Below are positions 26,629-38,900 of a DNA stretch of 56,540 bases, piece after piece. The notes beneath the pieces were generated by a model, which was not told where the DNA came from, ran no database searches, and saw only the letters and a list, made by a program, of their open reading frames with translations. The translations under genes and the position numbers were made by a program. Source of the stretch: Saccoglossus kowalevskii (Eukaryota; Hemichordata; Enteropneusta; Harrimaniidae). Where the stretch lies: positions 38,157 to 94,696 of the forward strand of contig NW_003152253.1 in the NCBI RefSeq assembly GCF_000003605.2, written 5' to 3'. Numbering within the stretch: the stretch's first letter is position 1; each line of letters opens with the position of its first letter.

Positions 26629-28045
26629 TAATGGCAGTTCTCTTAAATCCAGGTCAATCACTGTTCTGTGTCATCAGCTGTTTCACAATATTTTCAATAA
26701 AATAATTTAAAATATGTGGCGTCATATACAATATTTTTACTAGAAATAGAATCTCGCCTGAAAGTACTTGTTTTGTGAGTGAAAACGACTATTTCCAGTC
26801 TGTTTTTGCTAGAATTGTTATTAAGCGAAACAATGACAATTTAATGTGATTTGCATGAATATTTTGGGTCTGGGCATGGGTTGTGGTCTGAGTCAATCAA
26901 GTTCGAAAGCTGACTGTCATGTTATGTTTAGTAATTGACAAAGACACTGTCTCTAGCTACTACTACTAAGAACTGCTTTATTCAACTCCAAACAAGTATA
27001 AGTAAACAAGGTTACATAATTTGCATGACTGAGAAGTAAGTCATTCATTGTACATTATGACACTGACATAAATGTACACTAATTTATTTATTTTTTAAAC
27101 ATTCATATATAAAAAGAAAAAAATATATAAGTTAAAATATATAAATTACTGTGCACATTCAGTTTTATATAAAAATAACATTATCCTGCTTTATCAAGAC
27201 CGCAATCAATGATGAGGCAAAGACCACTGGACATGGGTCTGGCTATGAAGCCCCATGGGGTAACAGATTTAGTATTGTCTGCCGCTCGGCCAACTGGAAA
27301 TGAGCATTCCCTGGTGACCTTCCAAACCAGACAGTGCCGATGACAAACAATTCTCCACAAGTTCCAAATTACGGCAGTTAAAAAACAAGTAACAACGTAA
27401 AATATGATTACAAACCGTCAAACTATTATAGTTAATCCCGGAGCCGGTTATCAAATACAACAGTGACAGTTTTCAAAACAGGCGGAACTGGACAGAGGAA
27501 ATGCAAGACATTGCAAGACAAATGTACACAAACATGTGGGCTTCTTCCTGATTTTCAAGTTTCACAACTGTGGCCATCCGATGTGCATATTTGACAAATG
27601 ACAAGACTTCCCGATGACATCCGATCGGCGCCCGGGTCGATCGCCGGCCGTCTTCATATTTAATTCTTTCATAAAAACGTGTGTAAACGCCCGGACTTTA
27701 CACACACAGAAAAAAAAAACATCAACAACTTGGCACTTTAACGTAAAGCTTATTCAAAATGATTCGTGGATCGACGAACTCAAAAATAACATCTTGCAAT
27801 GGGTCATATACATGATCGTGCCGATGTCGATGTAATGCAAAAGAACGTAAGATTTAGCTAAAATTAAAACAACTCCAGGGCAGGGGTTGGATCACTTGAT
27901 TGATTGAATGATCGCCGTGAAATCCAGAGATCTACAAAACGGAGATGAGGTCTTTGACTAAGAAAGCATTATTTACGCAAAATACGGCAATCGATAGGAA
28001 TACAAAGACATATTTACAAACTAGAGAAGTGTGTGCTATACTCAC

Positions 28046-28180
28046 GGGTGTGAAATACATCAAATTGAGCAGCAAAAGGTAGAGAAATTGCCGAATTCTT
28101 CAACTAAAAACTTAGAATGTTTCACTCCTCCCTGGAAATTGACCATCCAATATGGCGGATATTTTGCGCATGCGCTGTAC
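28046..28180 (-). promoter_or_regulatory. candidate TATA-less promoter and first non-coding exon (possibly TAOK)
   Basis: A palindromic NRF1 site GCGCATGCGC (28166-28175) lies 7 bp from a consensus YY1 site (CCGCCATATTG on the minus strand, 28158-28148). Downstream on the minus strand a good donor, GTGAGTATAG, begins at 28045, so a non-coding exon of about 100 nt could end at 28046. NRF1 and YY1 sites are typical of metazoan housekeeping promoters without TATA. The link to TAOK across a 17-kb intron is inferred only from strand and order. Confidence 0.4.
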
Positions 28181-28869
28181 AATTCAATGACAGATTTGCA
28201 TGTTCGTCATAGCGGCGTTATGATCTTATCCGTTACGCTCTGAATATTAGTGTATTTTAAAAGTTTGTTGTGTACAGATAAAATTGACACAATATTAAAA
28301 CACGATAATAATCGCAAGTACAGTTTGCTGGCCACTAAGTCTATAAGCAGAATATTTTACACTGTATACGAAACTTGCTTTTTTCTATTTTTTTTTATTT
28401 TCGAGTCGATTATGTATTTTATTCTGTTTTTTTTTCAAATAAATAAACAAATACAATGTATTTTTTTTATTATTGTATTTTGTTCACTGTATGTGCTTGT
28501 GTATTATTTGGGTACCTAGATTTCACATAACAAACGTAGTATGCAGGACCCATAATTACAACACAACACCCCCCGGACACCAACATCATAGATGAAATTA
28601 TTTGAAAATAAGATCACATATTAACAGTTTTTTCGTTTTTTTTTATTTCGTATGGAGACGAACAATCCATTTTTGAACTGGTACAAATATGTAGAATTCG
28701 TTTTCAAAATGTTCTCAGCGGAGATTGTGTTTTCAAAATCCCCTTATTTGTTACGCATGTTCTGAACACATCCGTCCCCGAGATATTTGAATCATATAGG
28801 TCAAACCCACGATCAAGCCCCAGACCAAAAAAAAAAACTTCCCCAGAGCCTATAGCGTGTTTCACTTAC

Positions 28870-29180
28870 AGTTGAATTGTTAATTGTACTCTTGGATCAT
28901 TATCATTCCAGACCCAGACATTCAGAATATGCGAAACGCTCAACGCCAAGTTTTTGGAATTCTGCACTAGAACCTACTAGACAAGCATGTGCAAGCACTA
29001 CATTTCAAGATGTCTACATGTCTTCGAAATGAAACCGACGTTTCCACTGACCACGGTCGACTAAAACCGAACACTGACTGACTGCATACTAGAATTGTGG
29101 CCGGAATGATGGTGCCCAGCCACACTGAAGACCCCGGAGCCGCAAGTTCCTAGTATCCCGGATGTTCCCGGAGAGAAGTG
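28870..29180 (-). promoter_or_regulatory. second candidate 5' exon/promoter region, locally GC-richer
   Basis: The stretch around 29040-29180 is visibly richer in G+C and CpG than its surroundings. On the minus strand it leads to a consensus donor GTAAGTGAAA at 28869. It could be an alternative first exon of TAOK, or unrelated; no coding potential is seen. Confidence 0.25.
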
Positions 29181-30480
29181 CCACAAAATAAATCAATTAG
29201 TTATTACAAACGCATTCATTTCAATTCTACAATATACATTTTGTGGATTTATGAAGCTCGTAATGATTCGGTTCGACTGCGTCATCAACTTGACTTTTAG
29301 GTCTCGTTCGATGTTGGTTCCTGGCGCATCGAATGCATTTTTCGCATACAAGCAAAATTGAATATTTGAAGACGATTTCAAACAGAAAATACCATGTTAC
29401 ACTGAAACCCTTCTGGTTGCCTGTACGGAGCCTGCTTAATATAAAATGCACAACTAACAAACATACTAATAATTGGTTATCCGTTAATTACTGATCAAAT
29501 TTGAATATTTACTAGTAAAACACCAATCAGACTTCGCCGAAGAAAATAGAGCAAATACGGCGAACGTTAGTAGATGTAGTTAGCGCATTATGAAGTAAGA
29601 CAGGGACATAATTGAAAAACTATGAGCTCATGTGCATACAATTTTGAAATATCAAGATACATTCAACGTTTTGCATCGGCTTCGTTTACAATAACTGAGT
29701 CTGAACAAAATTTACATTTCTTAAATTATGATGAAAAAAGTTTTCATCATAGAATATTATCATACATAAGCCGGGTTATAAAGTCTCTTTTCTGTGAAGA
29801 AAAAAACACACTTGATTTGTATGGGATATGCCCCCCCCCCCTTCGCAATACCTTTTTACCCGATAATTCATCTTGGAACTTTTGCCAGACTATACTAGTA
29901 TACGTGTGTGTGTGTCGCATAATGTATTATCAATAGCTATTCCACAAAATGTCCAAGTCAGATATTTTAACATTGTATTTTATCTCTATTGAGACAGTGG
30001 ACGCATTTTACAAAAATGTCGGCAATTGTTTGTGGTTTTTTTTTGTTTTTGTTTTTTTTGGAAAGGAGTCATACGGAGTCATCATATTTTACTGATCGGA
30101 CCGGCGATCGGGGTGTTGTAGTGTTCGATGACGTTGGTTCATGTGTAACACAACGACGCTTTGCAAGCGGAAAAAGTGGCGACCCCTGCAAACTGAAGTG
30201 ATGAAAGCAGAGTCATGTAGGGGAATATTATACACGAACATTTAGCTCCACAGTTTATGAACGTGAATCCGGCTGATACTTACAAAAACTCAGAAATGAA
30301 CATAAGCGTGACTTCTCTATTCCCGAAGTATGCATAATCATCAGAATAGATAGAATAGAATAATGCTTTATTAATACCGTAAAGAAAGAGTTAACATTTC
30401 CTTTTAGGTTTTCATCATGCCTACTTTAACCTAACTCGCATGCATGCTTCCGATTAGCGCTAAACTTTGATCATTGTACA

Positions 30481-30676
30481 TACTGTACAATACTTTATTT
30501 TCGCTATTTTCACTGTAGGAATGATTCAGTGAAAATAGAATGCAGCGAATATACTTTTTTTTCCTATATTTTGCATTCAACTCATCAAAAATCAGTGAAA
30601 ATAAATTCCATACAAAACACCCAAAAAGTCTTTTCAGTGAAAATAAATTCCAGCTAAAATAAAGTATTTTACATTA
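30481..30676. mobile_element. MITE-like element, family A copy 2
   Basis: Starts TACTGTACAATACTTTATTT, ends AATAAAGTATTTTACATTA; interior ATTCAGTGAAAATAGAATGC and GAAAATAAATTCCAGCTAAA. Same orientation as copy 1. Confidence 0.8.
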
Positions 30677-31689
30677 TATTGTTGTTCATCTCATATACAG
30701 GTAAGCGGTAGTACATGTATGATTTCGCATGCTAAGAAGAACACAAAAAGAAGACTTCAACATCCGGGTATCTAATCCCAGGTATGCATTCTATGTGGCA
30801 TAGTTTGTATACGGTTGACAGTACGTGATACAGTTTCTATGCCCCGTGACAATGCGTACAACTCGGCACAGCATTCCAGACTCACACTTTCTATACACAG
30901 GGCTCGAAATCACCACGTTATTATACATTTACATTTATCATTCATTGTCAGTGATGAAGTAATAAGAACGTACTGGTTAAAAAAGTGTGAATCCTGAATT
31001 GTTTTTCTTCATTCTTCATCACGTACGTGATGGTATTTGCGTGATGCATCCCATTTAAATAACTTCCTGTTGTGAATGACAAAATAATGATGACATCACT
31101 TGAACTGAAACGATGACGTAATGTGTTGCACACGTGATCATTCGTTTGCCCGAGTTCGTAATTGTCTAGTAATCGCGATGGAACACACCATGATAGCACC
31201 ACATCATCGTATGCAGGGCTTCATTGAATAAATTAGTGGCAACATACTACATGTAATACGTATTAGATACACGATCCATAAGATATATTCACAAACGAAA
31301 AAAAAAAAAAAAAAAAATTCAACACTCATCATTATTTGATAATCCAGGGCTCTTACATCTTTGTACAGTTTATTTATTGAATGATTTATTTTATTAACCA
31401 TTAATTTCAAATAACTTCCTCAATACGTATAAATCGTTTTCACGACTGTAACTTTAATATTTGAGACGTATTTCGGCTCCAGGAAATATTACTATTGTCA
31501 CTCTAGTAATATCATACTAAATCAGGATTATGGTTAACATTTTACACATTTTCTAGATTTTACATCATATATTCTTATCTATGGTAATCGTATTTTTCTG
31601 TCAGGAGGTCTCGTTCGGGCTTACAAACCGCAAATAGGATATTAATAGGAATCGACTCACAAAAAGCAAATTTTTGCAATAATAAATGC

Positions 31690-32990
31690 TCGATAATATT
31701 AACTCGTTTGAAATCTTTAAAACTCTACAATCAGCAAGTTGAACAACATAGCACCGGGACAGAGCTACTCAAAGTCCATAATGACATTTTAATGCTGCTG
31801 AATGCAGGACAAAACGCCATCCTTGTTCTGTTGGACCAATCAACTGCTCTTGCCACTATCGACCATGATGCACTTCTTCAACGACTATGTTCATTTGGAA
31901 TACCATAACTTTAAAACTTTGAATGTTTTTTTTTTTTATCATATATCACCGATACATACCAATCTTATTTTTTTAATACGACAGAATATATGCATAAACC
32001 CCTCGGCCAGGTTATTCGTCAACATGAATTCCACCAATACGTTGATGACAACCAACTTTACATATCATTCACTAGAACCACAATTAGAAAACTCTTCTAG
32101 TAACCTTGCTAGAACTAATACATACACTTTCAAAGTGAGAAATGTCTACATGGAATAGAATTGCAGTTTAATGACGGAAAACCATTCGTAACGACGCTCA
32201 CGTTAATTCCATAGTTATTAAAGGGGCTATAGTCGTCGCGCCGCGTCCTGTTCGATATGGGACTCACATGTTGTATACAACGCGCGTACAGTAATAAACA
32301 TTGTTTGTTTACATAACATTCGAACACGCGCTGCCCAACGATTCCCGCCCTTAAAACCTGCCACCGCTGCTCACAGTCTTGGAATTATATTCGACATTAC
32401 ACCAGCATATTGCTACCACGTGTCAAAGGATTTCCTTCCTTTACTATATAACGTATTGGTCACTTTCGACCATTTTAGCCGAGGAAACACTGGCACGTGC
32501 TCGTTTGATTCACTCAACTCTCGCTGCTAAATTTGATTCATTTAATTCTCTGTTATATGGTTTAACACACAACTCAATATTTTACAAAGAGCTCAGAATT
32601 GTGTTGCCCATGTCATCGCATGTATACTAAAAAATGTCACTCATATTCCTAAACAGTTACACTGGTTACCTGATAACTATAGATTAAATACAATTTAAAA
32701 TCCTGTCGATCACATGCAAAACGCTTCGTCAATAACTTCTTCATATACTTATATCGGATCTCATCCCTAAAAAAGTAGCTCTCAGAGAACTATTCGTTCA
32801 ACTAACCCAAAACCAGATATAAATCATACGGCGATCGCTCAAAGATTCGTTTCTATATTTTGGAATCAGCATCCGGATGATGACATATTTGCAAGCACCC
32901 ACTGCGACCATTTTAAGAAACTATCTTTTTGAAAAAGCACTATGTAAACCATGTATACTTATCATATGATTAATTATGTTTTTTGATAAC
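31690..32990 (+). mobile_element. degraded CR1/L2-type LINE, reverse-transcriptase remnant
   Basis: Pieces in several frames match the non-LTR reverse transcriptase order: HSTGTELLKVHNDIL and ILVLLDQSTALATIDHDALL (31755-31890), then the catalytic-box stretch QYVDDNQLYISF (about 32035-32070), then SLGIIFD, then SFNSLLYGL (about 32540-32565) and QLHWLP (about 32655). Stops and frameshifts separate them, so it is dead. A TTAA-flanked MITE (32218-32354) interrupts it. The clade assignment is by motif only. Confidence 0.8.
32218..32354 (+). mobile_element. TTAA-flanked MITE (piggyBac-like), copy 1
   Basis: A 137-bp element bounded by TTAA on both sides, left AAGGGGCTATAGTCGTCGCG, right CCCAACGATTCCCGCCC; the ends are imperfect inverted repeats. 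It shares CGCGTCCTGTTCGATATGGG with the copy at 38019. It sits inside the LINE fossil, so it is the younger insertion. Confidence 0.75.
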
Positions 32991-34405
32991 CAAACATTGT
33001 GTGTTTCCAGAAAAGATAGTAACGAATTAACCAATGATGGTATATCTTATATATTCGCTTTTAGGCTCGTTATTGGCGCTTTTCGCCCCAAAAGACTCAT
33101 ATTTTGCTAAAATGGCCGAAAATCCTATACATGTAATTGGGGATAAAAAATATCGACTCGACCGTGAAAATGGGGGGGGGGGGTGAAAACTGCGGCACCA
33201 ACACGTATTCTTCAAATACGGGACACGAACACATGTTAGTCTAAAATAAATCAAAGTGCGTCCTTTGCGCCATATTTGATTAGCTGGTGGAAGTAAAACC
33301 TATTTCAACGAATACTGTGTGTATTCGAAAAACAGTTTCAATAATGACGATTTTTAGTAATTGACGATATTCCCAAACCACTTTTTCATTTCACCAGCGG
33401 TGTTCACGCAGCACGCGTCCAATTGTGAAAGGTTGTACATGTAGCAAGAATACCACCAGATCATACATCATACTCGATGTAAGTAAATTATGATCATTTT
33501 TCGTAACCGAACTCGTACACAGTTGACTTGTTTTGAGATTATGATATTTTTACGGCCGTATGTTCTATTTTCATGTGTATTTCCGTCATTCAAAATTTAT
33601 TGAACAACTATTTTTTAATCGAACGAAACTACTTTCCTTTATAATCAGAGTATCGTTACTGAAATCACTCAATTTTATTTCAATGTCTAAAAATAGTTTG
33701 CAAGCTGATGTTTATTACACCTGAAGCCGGGAACACATGGGGAAGTAATAATTCCTGTCAACATGTCTAAGCCCCAGCAATGAATCATACAATCATATTT
33801 GATGTGTCATAACCATAACGAAATTCGCTGAGTAAACATGAGAAAAGCAATTACACGAGGAGAAAGCACAACATTTAACATATGCTGGTGGAACCCGTTT
33901 GTTAACCGTTATGCTGGGTGGTGGGTCTCAGTGCGTCTTCTTTTCTGTGGCTATTTATCATACTTGTTGATTTTTTTATTCAAATTATGTTTTTAATTCT
34001 ACATACCGTAACCGCACGAATAATAATAATAATATCTATATCTTTATTGCAATCAAATCCACTTTGGGATATTTATGTGAGAATAAATGGAAACAATAAA
34101 AAAGCGAAAACAAACATTGAAATGAGTGTCACACGCAACGTAATATTACCGTAATTTGTATAGTACAGGTGTGATGGTTCAAATACCAAAATGGCAACAG
34201 TAACAAAAAGACTTTCCTGGCGGCGATGATAAAATACGAACACGGAGCCAACAGATGAGGTTTCAACTGGTACTGGTATTATTATACTCTGCAAACATCA
34301 AGTACAATAACGCGGTGAAACTCCACTACTCCAATAACTAGATACTTAAACTCCAATACAATTCAACGAGATCTCCGATCTGATCTCAGTGCTGAACAAC
34401 TCCCC

Positions 34406-34573
34406 TATATATACCCATACTGTCTATAAATAGACCATTACATCAGCATACATAATGAGTCTGGAATTTACTACAAATTTCTAGAATGTTCCATTACCTT
34501 CTACAGTGTCCTATTACCTATTCAACCAGCTTCTAAAAATTCCACCCAGACACAGTACGGTTCTAGAACATTC
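34406..34573. promoter_or_regulatory. heat-shock-element cluster with TATA box, no recognisable gene attached
   Basis: Two perfect three-pentamer heat-shock elements, TTCTAGAATGTTC (34479-34491) and TTCTAGAACATTC (34561-34573), with a weaker one TTCTAAAAATTCC (34531-34543) between. Read on the minus strand, a TATATATA box (34413-34406) follows the nearest element by about 65 bp, the usual order of a metazoan heat-shock promoter. Downstream on that strand no heat-shock protein is found. A TATA-like tract also lies on the other side (34619-34640), so direction is uncertain. Confidence 0.55.
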
Positions 34574-35798
34574 TCAGTCACACGGAAGTGGTAAACAAGT
34601 CGTATGCGACAATGAGATTTATAACAATATATATACATAATGTATTGATGTATGTGATACTATTTTGAACTGAGGCAGATGTTAGAGTGCTTTTAGCTCG
34701 ATTAATATTTCCTTGTCCTTATTTCCTAGAATGAATGTTAGTTTTTCTTCAACCGTTTTGTTGTTTAGAGGATTTTTAAGCACATTTATGAATGTTTCTT
34801 TCATGTTTATAAGTATGCCACCAACGGCAGTTACAAAACCAATGTGGATAGTATTGGTTTCACACTATTATTTGGGATTCATGGGCAGGTACATTTTCTT
34901 GCGTTTTGACAAAGTTTTATTTTTGGTTTTTGTATGTTTTTTATTAAACAAAATTTATACATGGTAAATTCATATGGAAAATACAGTCCTTCAAACATTG
35001 CCGAAAATAGGGGGATTCTGTTACCCATAGTTACCAAATCAGATATTAGTATTTTCGTACTGGCATGATGAAAATCAAGAGGTCATTGTCAGGGTGTTTG
35101 CTACCTCAGACTTAAAATATACTTCATAAATAAGGCACCTTCCTAGAGTTTACAAAATTGATTACGATTTTCATTATTAATCATGCTTTCAAGCACAGCT
35201 TCGGAAACATCGTCTACTTTCTGTGCAGACTTCTTCTCTCCTTATCATACACGTACAGAGTATTATTTTTTTCTTTTAGGAATGTCATGCAAATTCATAC
35301 ACCCCATATCATATCATTTCAATTTATCGAGGCATCCCCCAGACAATTTATCCATACTTAGAAACTGAAATGCCATGCTTTAAGTTCAAGAAATATTGTT
35401 TTATTGTTGTTTTTATAATTACAAGAAAACACATATACAAATTGTATTATCATGCAAATTACCTTCTATGGTTGACCAGAACACCATCACTCCAGAAGCA
35501 CTTATGTTTTTTTCAAGATAGCTCTCCAGTATGGCTACATTTCCATGATCTTTTTTGCAAAGGCATCGACAGTTCAGAAGTTTGTGTATTTACCGGTATA
35601 TGTCATGGCGCCCTCTAGTGTCAAAATAGATAGATGCGAGCAGAGCTCTTTGGATGAAAAAGAACACAGAGTAATGAAAATTCACGGATTTTTTTATTTT
35701 TTTTTATTTATTGGATATATATATATAAAAAGCCTCTGTATAAATGTACTTCTATTGACAAAAACAAACAACCAATCTGTGCTAAAATTACTGATTGG

Positions 35799-35804
35799 TT
35801 TATT
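35799..35804 (-). terminator. polyadenylation signal of GLOD4
   Basis: AATAAA on the minus strand, 89 bp downstream of the GLOD4 stop codon, followed by AT-rich sequence. It is the first canonical signal after the stop. Confidence 0.75.
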
Positions 35805-35892
35805 GATGACAGATGATTACTCAAATCATAGTGTCCATTGAGTCCACGAAAGTTACAAGTTTCTGTGAAATTGAACAACATATAGTTGGCGA

Positions 35893-35967
35893 CTATACAG
35901 CCACTGCAGAAGATTTTTGTTTATTGTGCTTTGCATACCACTCATCACTCTTGTCAGCTTCCAGCGC
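35893..35967 (-). CDS. GLOD4: GLOD4 exon 9 (stop codon)
   Basis: Encodes [24 protein letters not shown] and the TAG stop at 35895-35893. It matches the conserved GLOD4 tail DKSDEWFAKHNK. Confidence 0.93.
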   Translation of the reverse strand, partial: ALEADKSDEWYAKHNKQKSSAVAV

Positions 35968-38900
35968 CTGCAACAAATCCAAGATTAAACAAAGTGAAAT
36001 TATTTCCTATGGACTCCCCTCTATGCTTTTCGCAAGAGGACTTAAGTCTTTGTATCTTTCTCACGCCTCTGTATAAATGTTGATTGAGGCTGTTCCCATA
36101 CAAAACCAAACTCTGTAACACCGAAGACTGTTGGATCCAATGTTGGACTTTTTGGAAAGAAATAAAAAAGATAAATACAAATATGATCACGAGCCCTTCT
36201 GGTAGTGGTGAATTGTTGTCAATAAACACCACTTACTGAAAGTGTTGTTGCTTGTAGCACCTCATGTACTTATACTCTATAGTGTATACTATTAAAGTAC
36301 TGTAAAATACTTTATTTTAGCTGGAATTAATTTTCGCTGAAAAGACATTTTTTGTGCTTTGTATGGAATTTATTTTCACTGACATTTAACAAGTTGAATT
36401 TAAAATATAGGAAACAAGTCATTGTCAATGACACGTCCCCGTTCCGTTCATATTTGAGTGACATATACATTCAAAGCAGATCATGACTGAAATGCACCTG
36501 TATATGTACAACACATTGTACTAAATCTGAACAAAATCCATCCATGCATGACTGAGATCCGGTTCCGGAATTGTGAAAATACGTGATTTTGATGCATTTT
36601 CGGCCTTAAAATGGCCATCATTCAGCTATTGTTAAGCGGATCATGAAACAAATGCACATATCTATTTGTGACATGATGTACAATGTACCATGTGTGTGTG
36701 AAGTTTGAACTTGATCAATCCAGACATGTCTCGGATACGAATCCAGAACTGAATTCTTTAATCGGTCCATGCATGTTCGAGATACAGGTGATCACGGACG
36801 GACGCACGGACGCACACAGGGCAAAACATAAGTCCCCGTTTTCGGACTACGTTCGAACGGGGACTAAAAAGGTATATTCGCTGGGTTTTATTTTCACTGA
36901 ATCATTCCTTCAGCAAAAACAGCGAAAATGTATTCCAAACGAAAATAAAGTATTTTTCAGTACTGTATTTGCTCTATTATAAGCGCACACTGACCAAAAT
37001 CTGAATTTATTGTATATGAAATAATTTAATATAATTTATTTTCACCATAGGTCACCTGTGTCATTTATATACCGGTATGCTCCTAATAGAGTAAATACGG
37101 TACATGAAAATGTTCTGCGACTCAAGTGTTTCTCTCACTACATAATAATCAACAATAAGGTTACCTCAGTTAGTAGTTGATCACCTTTTGGATCAACCTG
37201 GGATAATTCACGGAAGGCCTCATCTCCCACAAAACATATTTCATGTGAATCCTAAAAAAATGATAATAATAACCAGTAAAACGAATTGAAACAAATTGTC
37301 TATAGTTTTTGAAACAAATGCATAATAATTAATGTGTAATATGAAGTGCAATATCGCTGTAAAACGTGATTGCAATTGTCAAATGAATGACAGAGACATG
37401 GCAAAAGAACAGCATGCAGTGTGGAATGGAATGCAAAAATGCTTGATTTCTTAAAAATTTAAACATCCGCCATTTGGCCTTCTTGAATCTGATGGTCAAA
37501 CTAATACATCAGTATGTCTATGACATAATCTATAATGAATATATAAAACTTTAACATAATCAGTCAAAGCATGTCAGAAATATGGCACTAGAACCGCATT
37601 CATTAAAACAAAATGGTCACCAGTCAGCCATTTTAAATCTGATCTGAAAAAAACAAAATGCAGTGCATCAAGGTCCCATAATGTCCAATGTATGTAACAA
37701 GTTTAAACAAAATCCATCAGTAAACATCAGAGGTCCAGTTCCGGAATGCTCGAAATGCTTGATTTCGATGATTTTGATGATGAAGTTGCAGCCATTCAGC
37801 CATCTTGAATCAGACCGTGAAACAAATTGATGTGCATACGTATAATATTATGTATGATGTATATGTAAATTTTGAATGTAATTGGTCATCGCATGTCTAA
37901 GATATAGGTCAAGATATTCACATGCACGCACACACAGTTTATGTCATTTGAGAACAGATTTAATCATATGTCAGTTATTGAATCAAAACTTTTCTGTTTT
38001 GTTGAACTTCTAATGATATTAAAGGGCGACAGTCGTCGTGCCGCGTCCTGTTCGATATGGGACTCATAGCGACATATACAACGCATGCAAAATACATTGT
38101 TTATTTACATGAAATTCGAACACATGCTGCGCGACGACCACCGCGCTTTAACATATCGCTTGCTAATATATTTATATACAAGTTCATGGCGGCTATCCAT
38201 AGAGAATTTCAGCCGGCAATTTCAGTGGCTATGAAGTTCATCTTCAAATTCAATGTAGACAAACAAACAATATATTTATTATGTCTACATCACATGGGAC
38301 GCATATGGAACACAGCCTGGTTTGATTTTGTGGCTTTTTAGAGAAGTTTACGTACAGAGAGTAAATTTTAACTCCCAGTTGCTAGAAGGATGAGGACTTA
38401 CTGGATCTGCTAGAATGACCACTTCAACTGTAGCTTTTCCCGGTGTATCTAAACTGACCAATGGTGTCACAATCGTCTGGTCATTTTCAGTCATCAAAGT
38501 CTCTATACACGCAAGCTGGAATGAATATCAATAATCAATTATAGAATAAATATTTCAACAAAACTGAAAATATAAATCATGTAATAGCAGAAACAAGGGA
38601 TATCAAATGGATGTACATTACGGTACCGGTATACTCTAGAAACTATACCAGGAGCAGAACAATAATCATTAGGTTAGCATGTTTCCTTGCATCAAGGAGT
38701 TTTTGAGTTCAATTCCCAGAGCCGACTGTACAATGTATAACTGCATTTAAACATGCGTAATATACTAGTACCTCTAGAAGACTGATTCACACATGCATTT
38801 GCAATTAGCACTAAAACATAAAAAAAGTCAGACAGATAGCAGTGACTTCAATATCCAAAAATATCACCTGCCATATTTAAAAAAATATTGTTGTGATATT

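Larger units (their letters stand above)
10745..28045. other. presumed 5' intron/UTR region of TAOK, no coding exon recognised
   Basis: About 17 kb with no recognisable protein homology on either strand. Open frames are short and lack splice context or family motifs. It holds MITE families A, B, C and F, the hairpin-ended element with the N gap, and a 26-bp minisatellite, listed separately. That it is one long intron of TAOK rests on the 5' splice-site candidates near 28-29 kb and is inference. Confidence 0.45.
29200..35780. other. intergenic region between TAOK 5' end and GLOD4 3' end
   Basis: No conserved gene recognised on either strand. It contains a family A MITE, a LINE reverse-transcriptase fossil with a TTAA MITE inside it, and a heat-shock-element cluster, listed separately. 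Small open frames here have no family resemblance that I can see. Confidence 0.6.

Noticed and set aside
27269-27460. Minus-strand open frame containing CLSSALSGLEGHQGMLISSW
   Set aside because: No recognisable family, no splice context and ordinary length for this composition. Left as non-coding.
28031-28243. 70-codon plus-strand open frame over the NRF1/YY1 cluster
   Set aside because: Best explained as chance reading through a promoter; no homology seen.
31204-31410. Minus-strand frame with a Phe run, and other Phe/Tyr/Ile-rich frames
   Set aside because: They arise from poly(A)/poly(T) and AT microsatellites.
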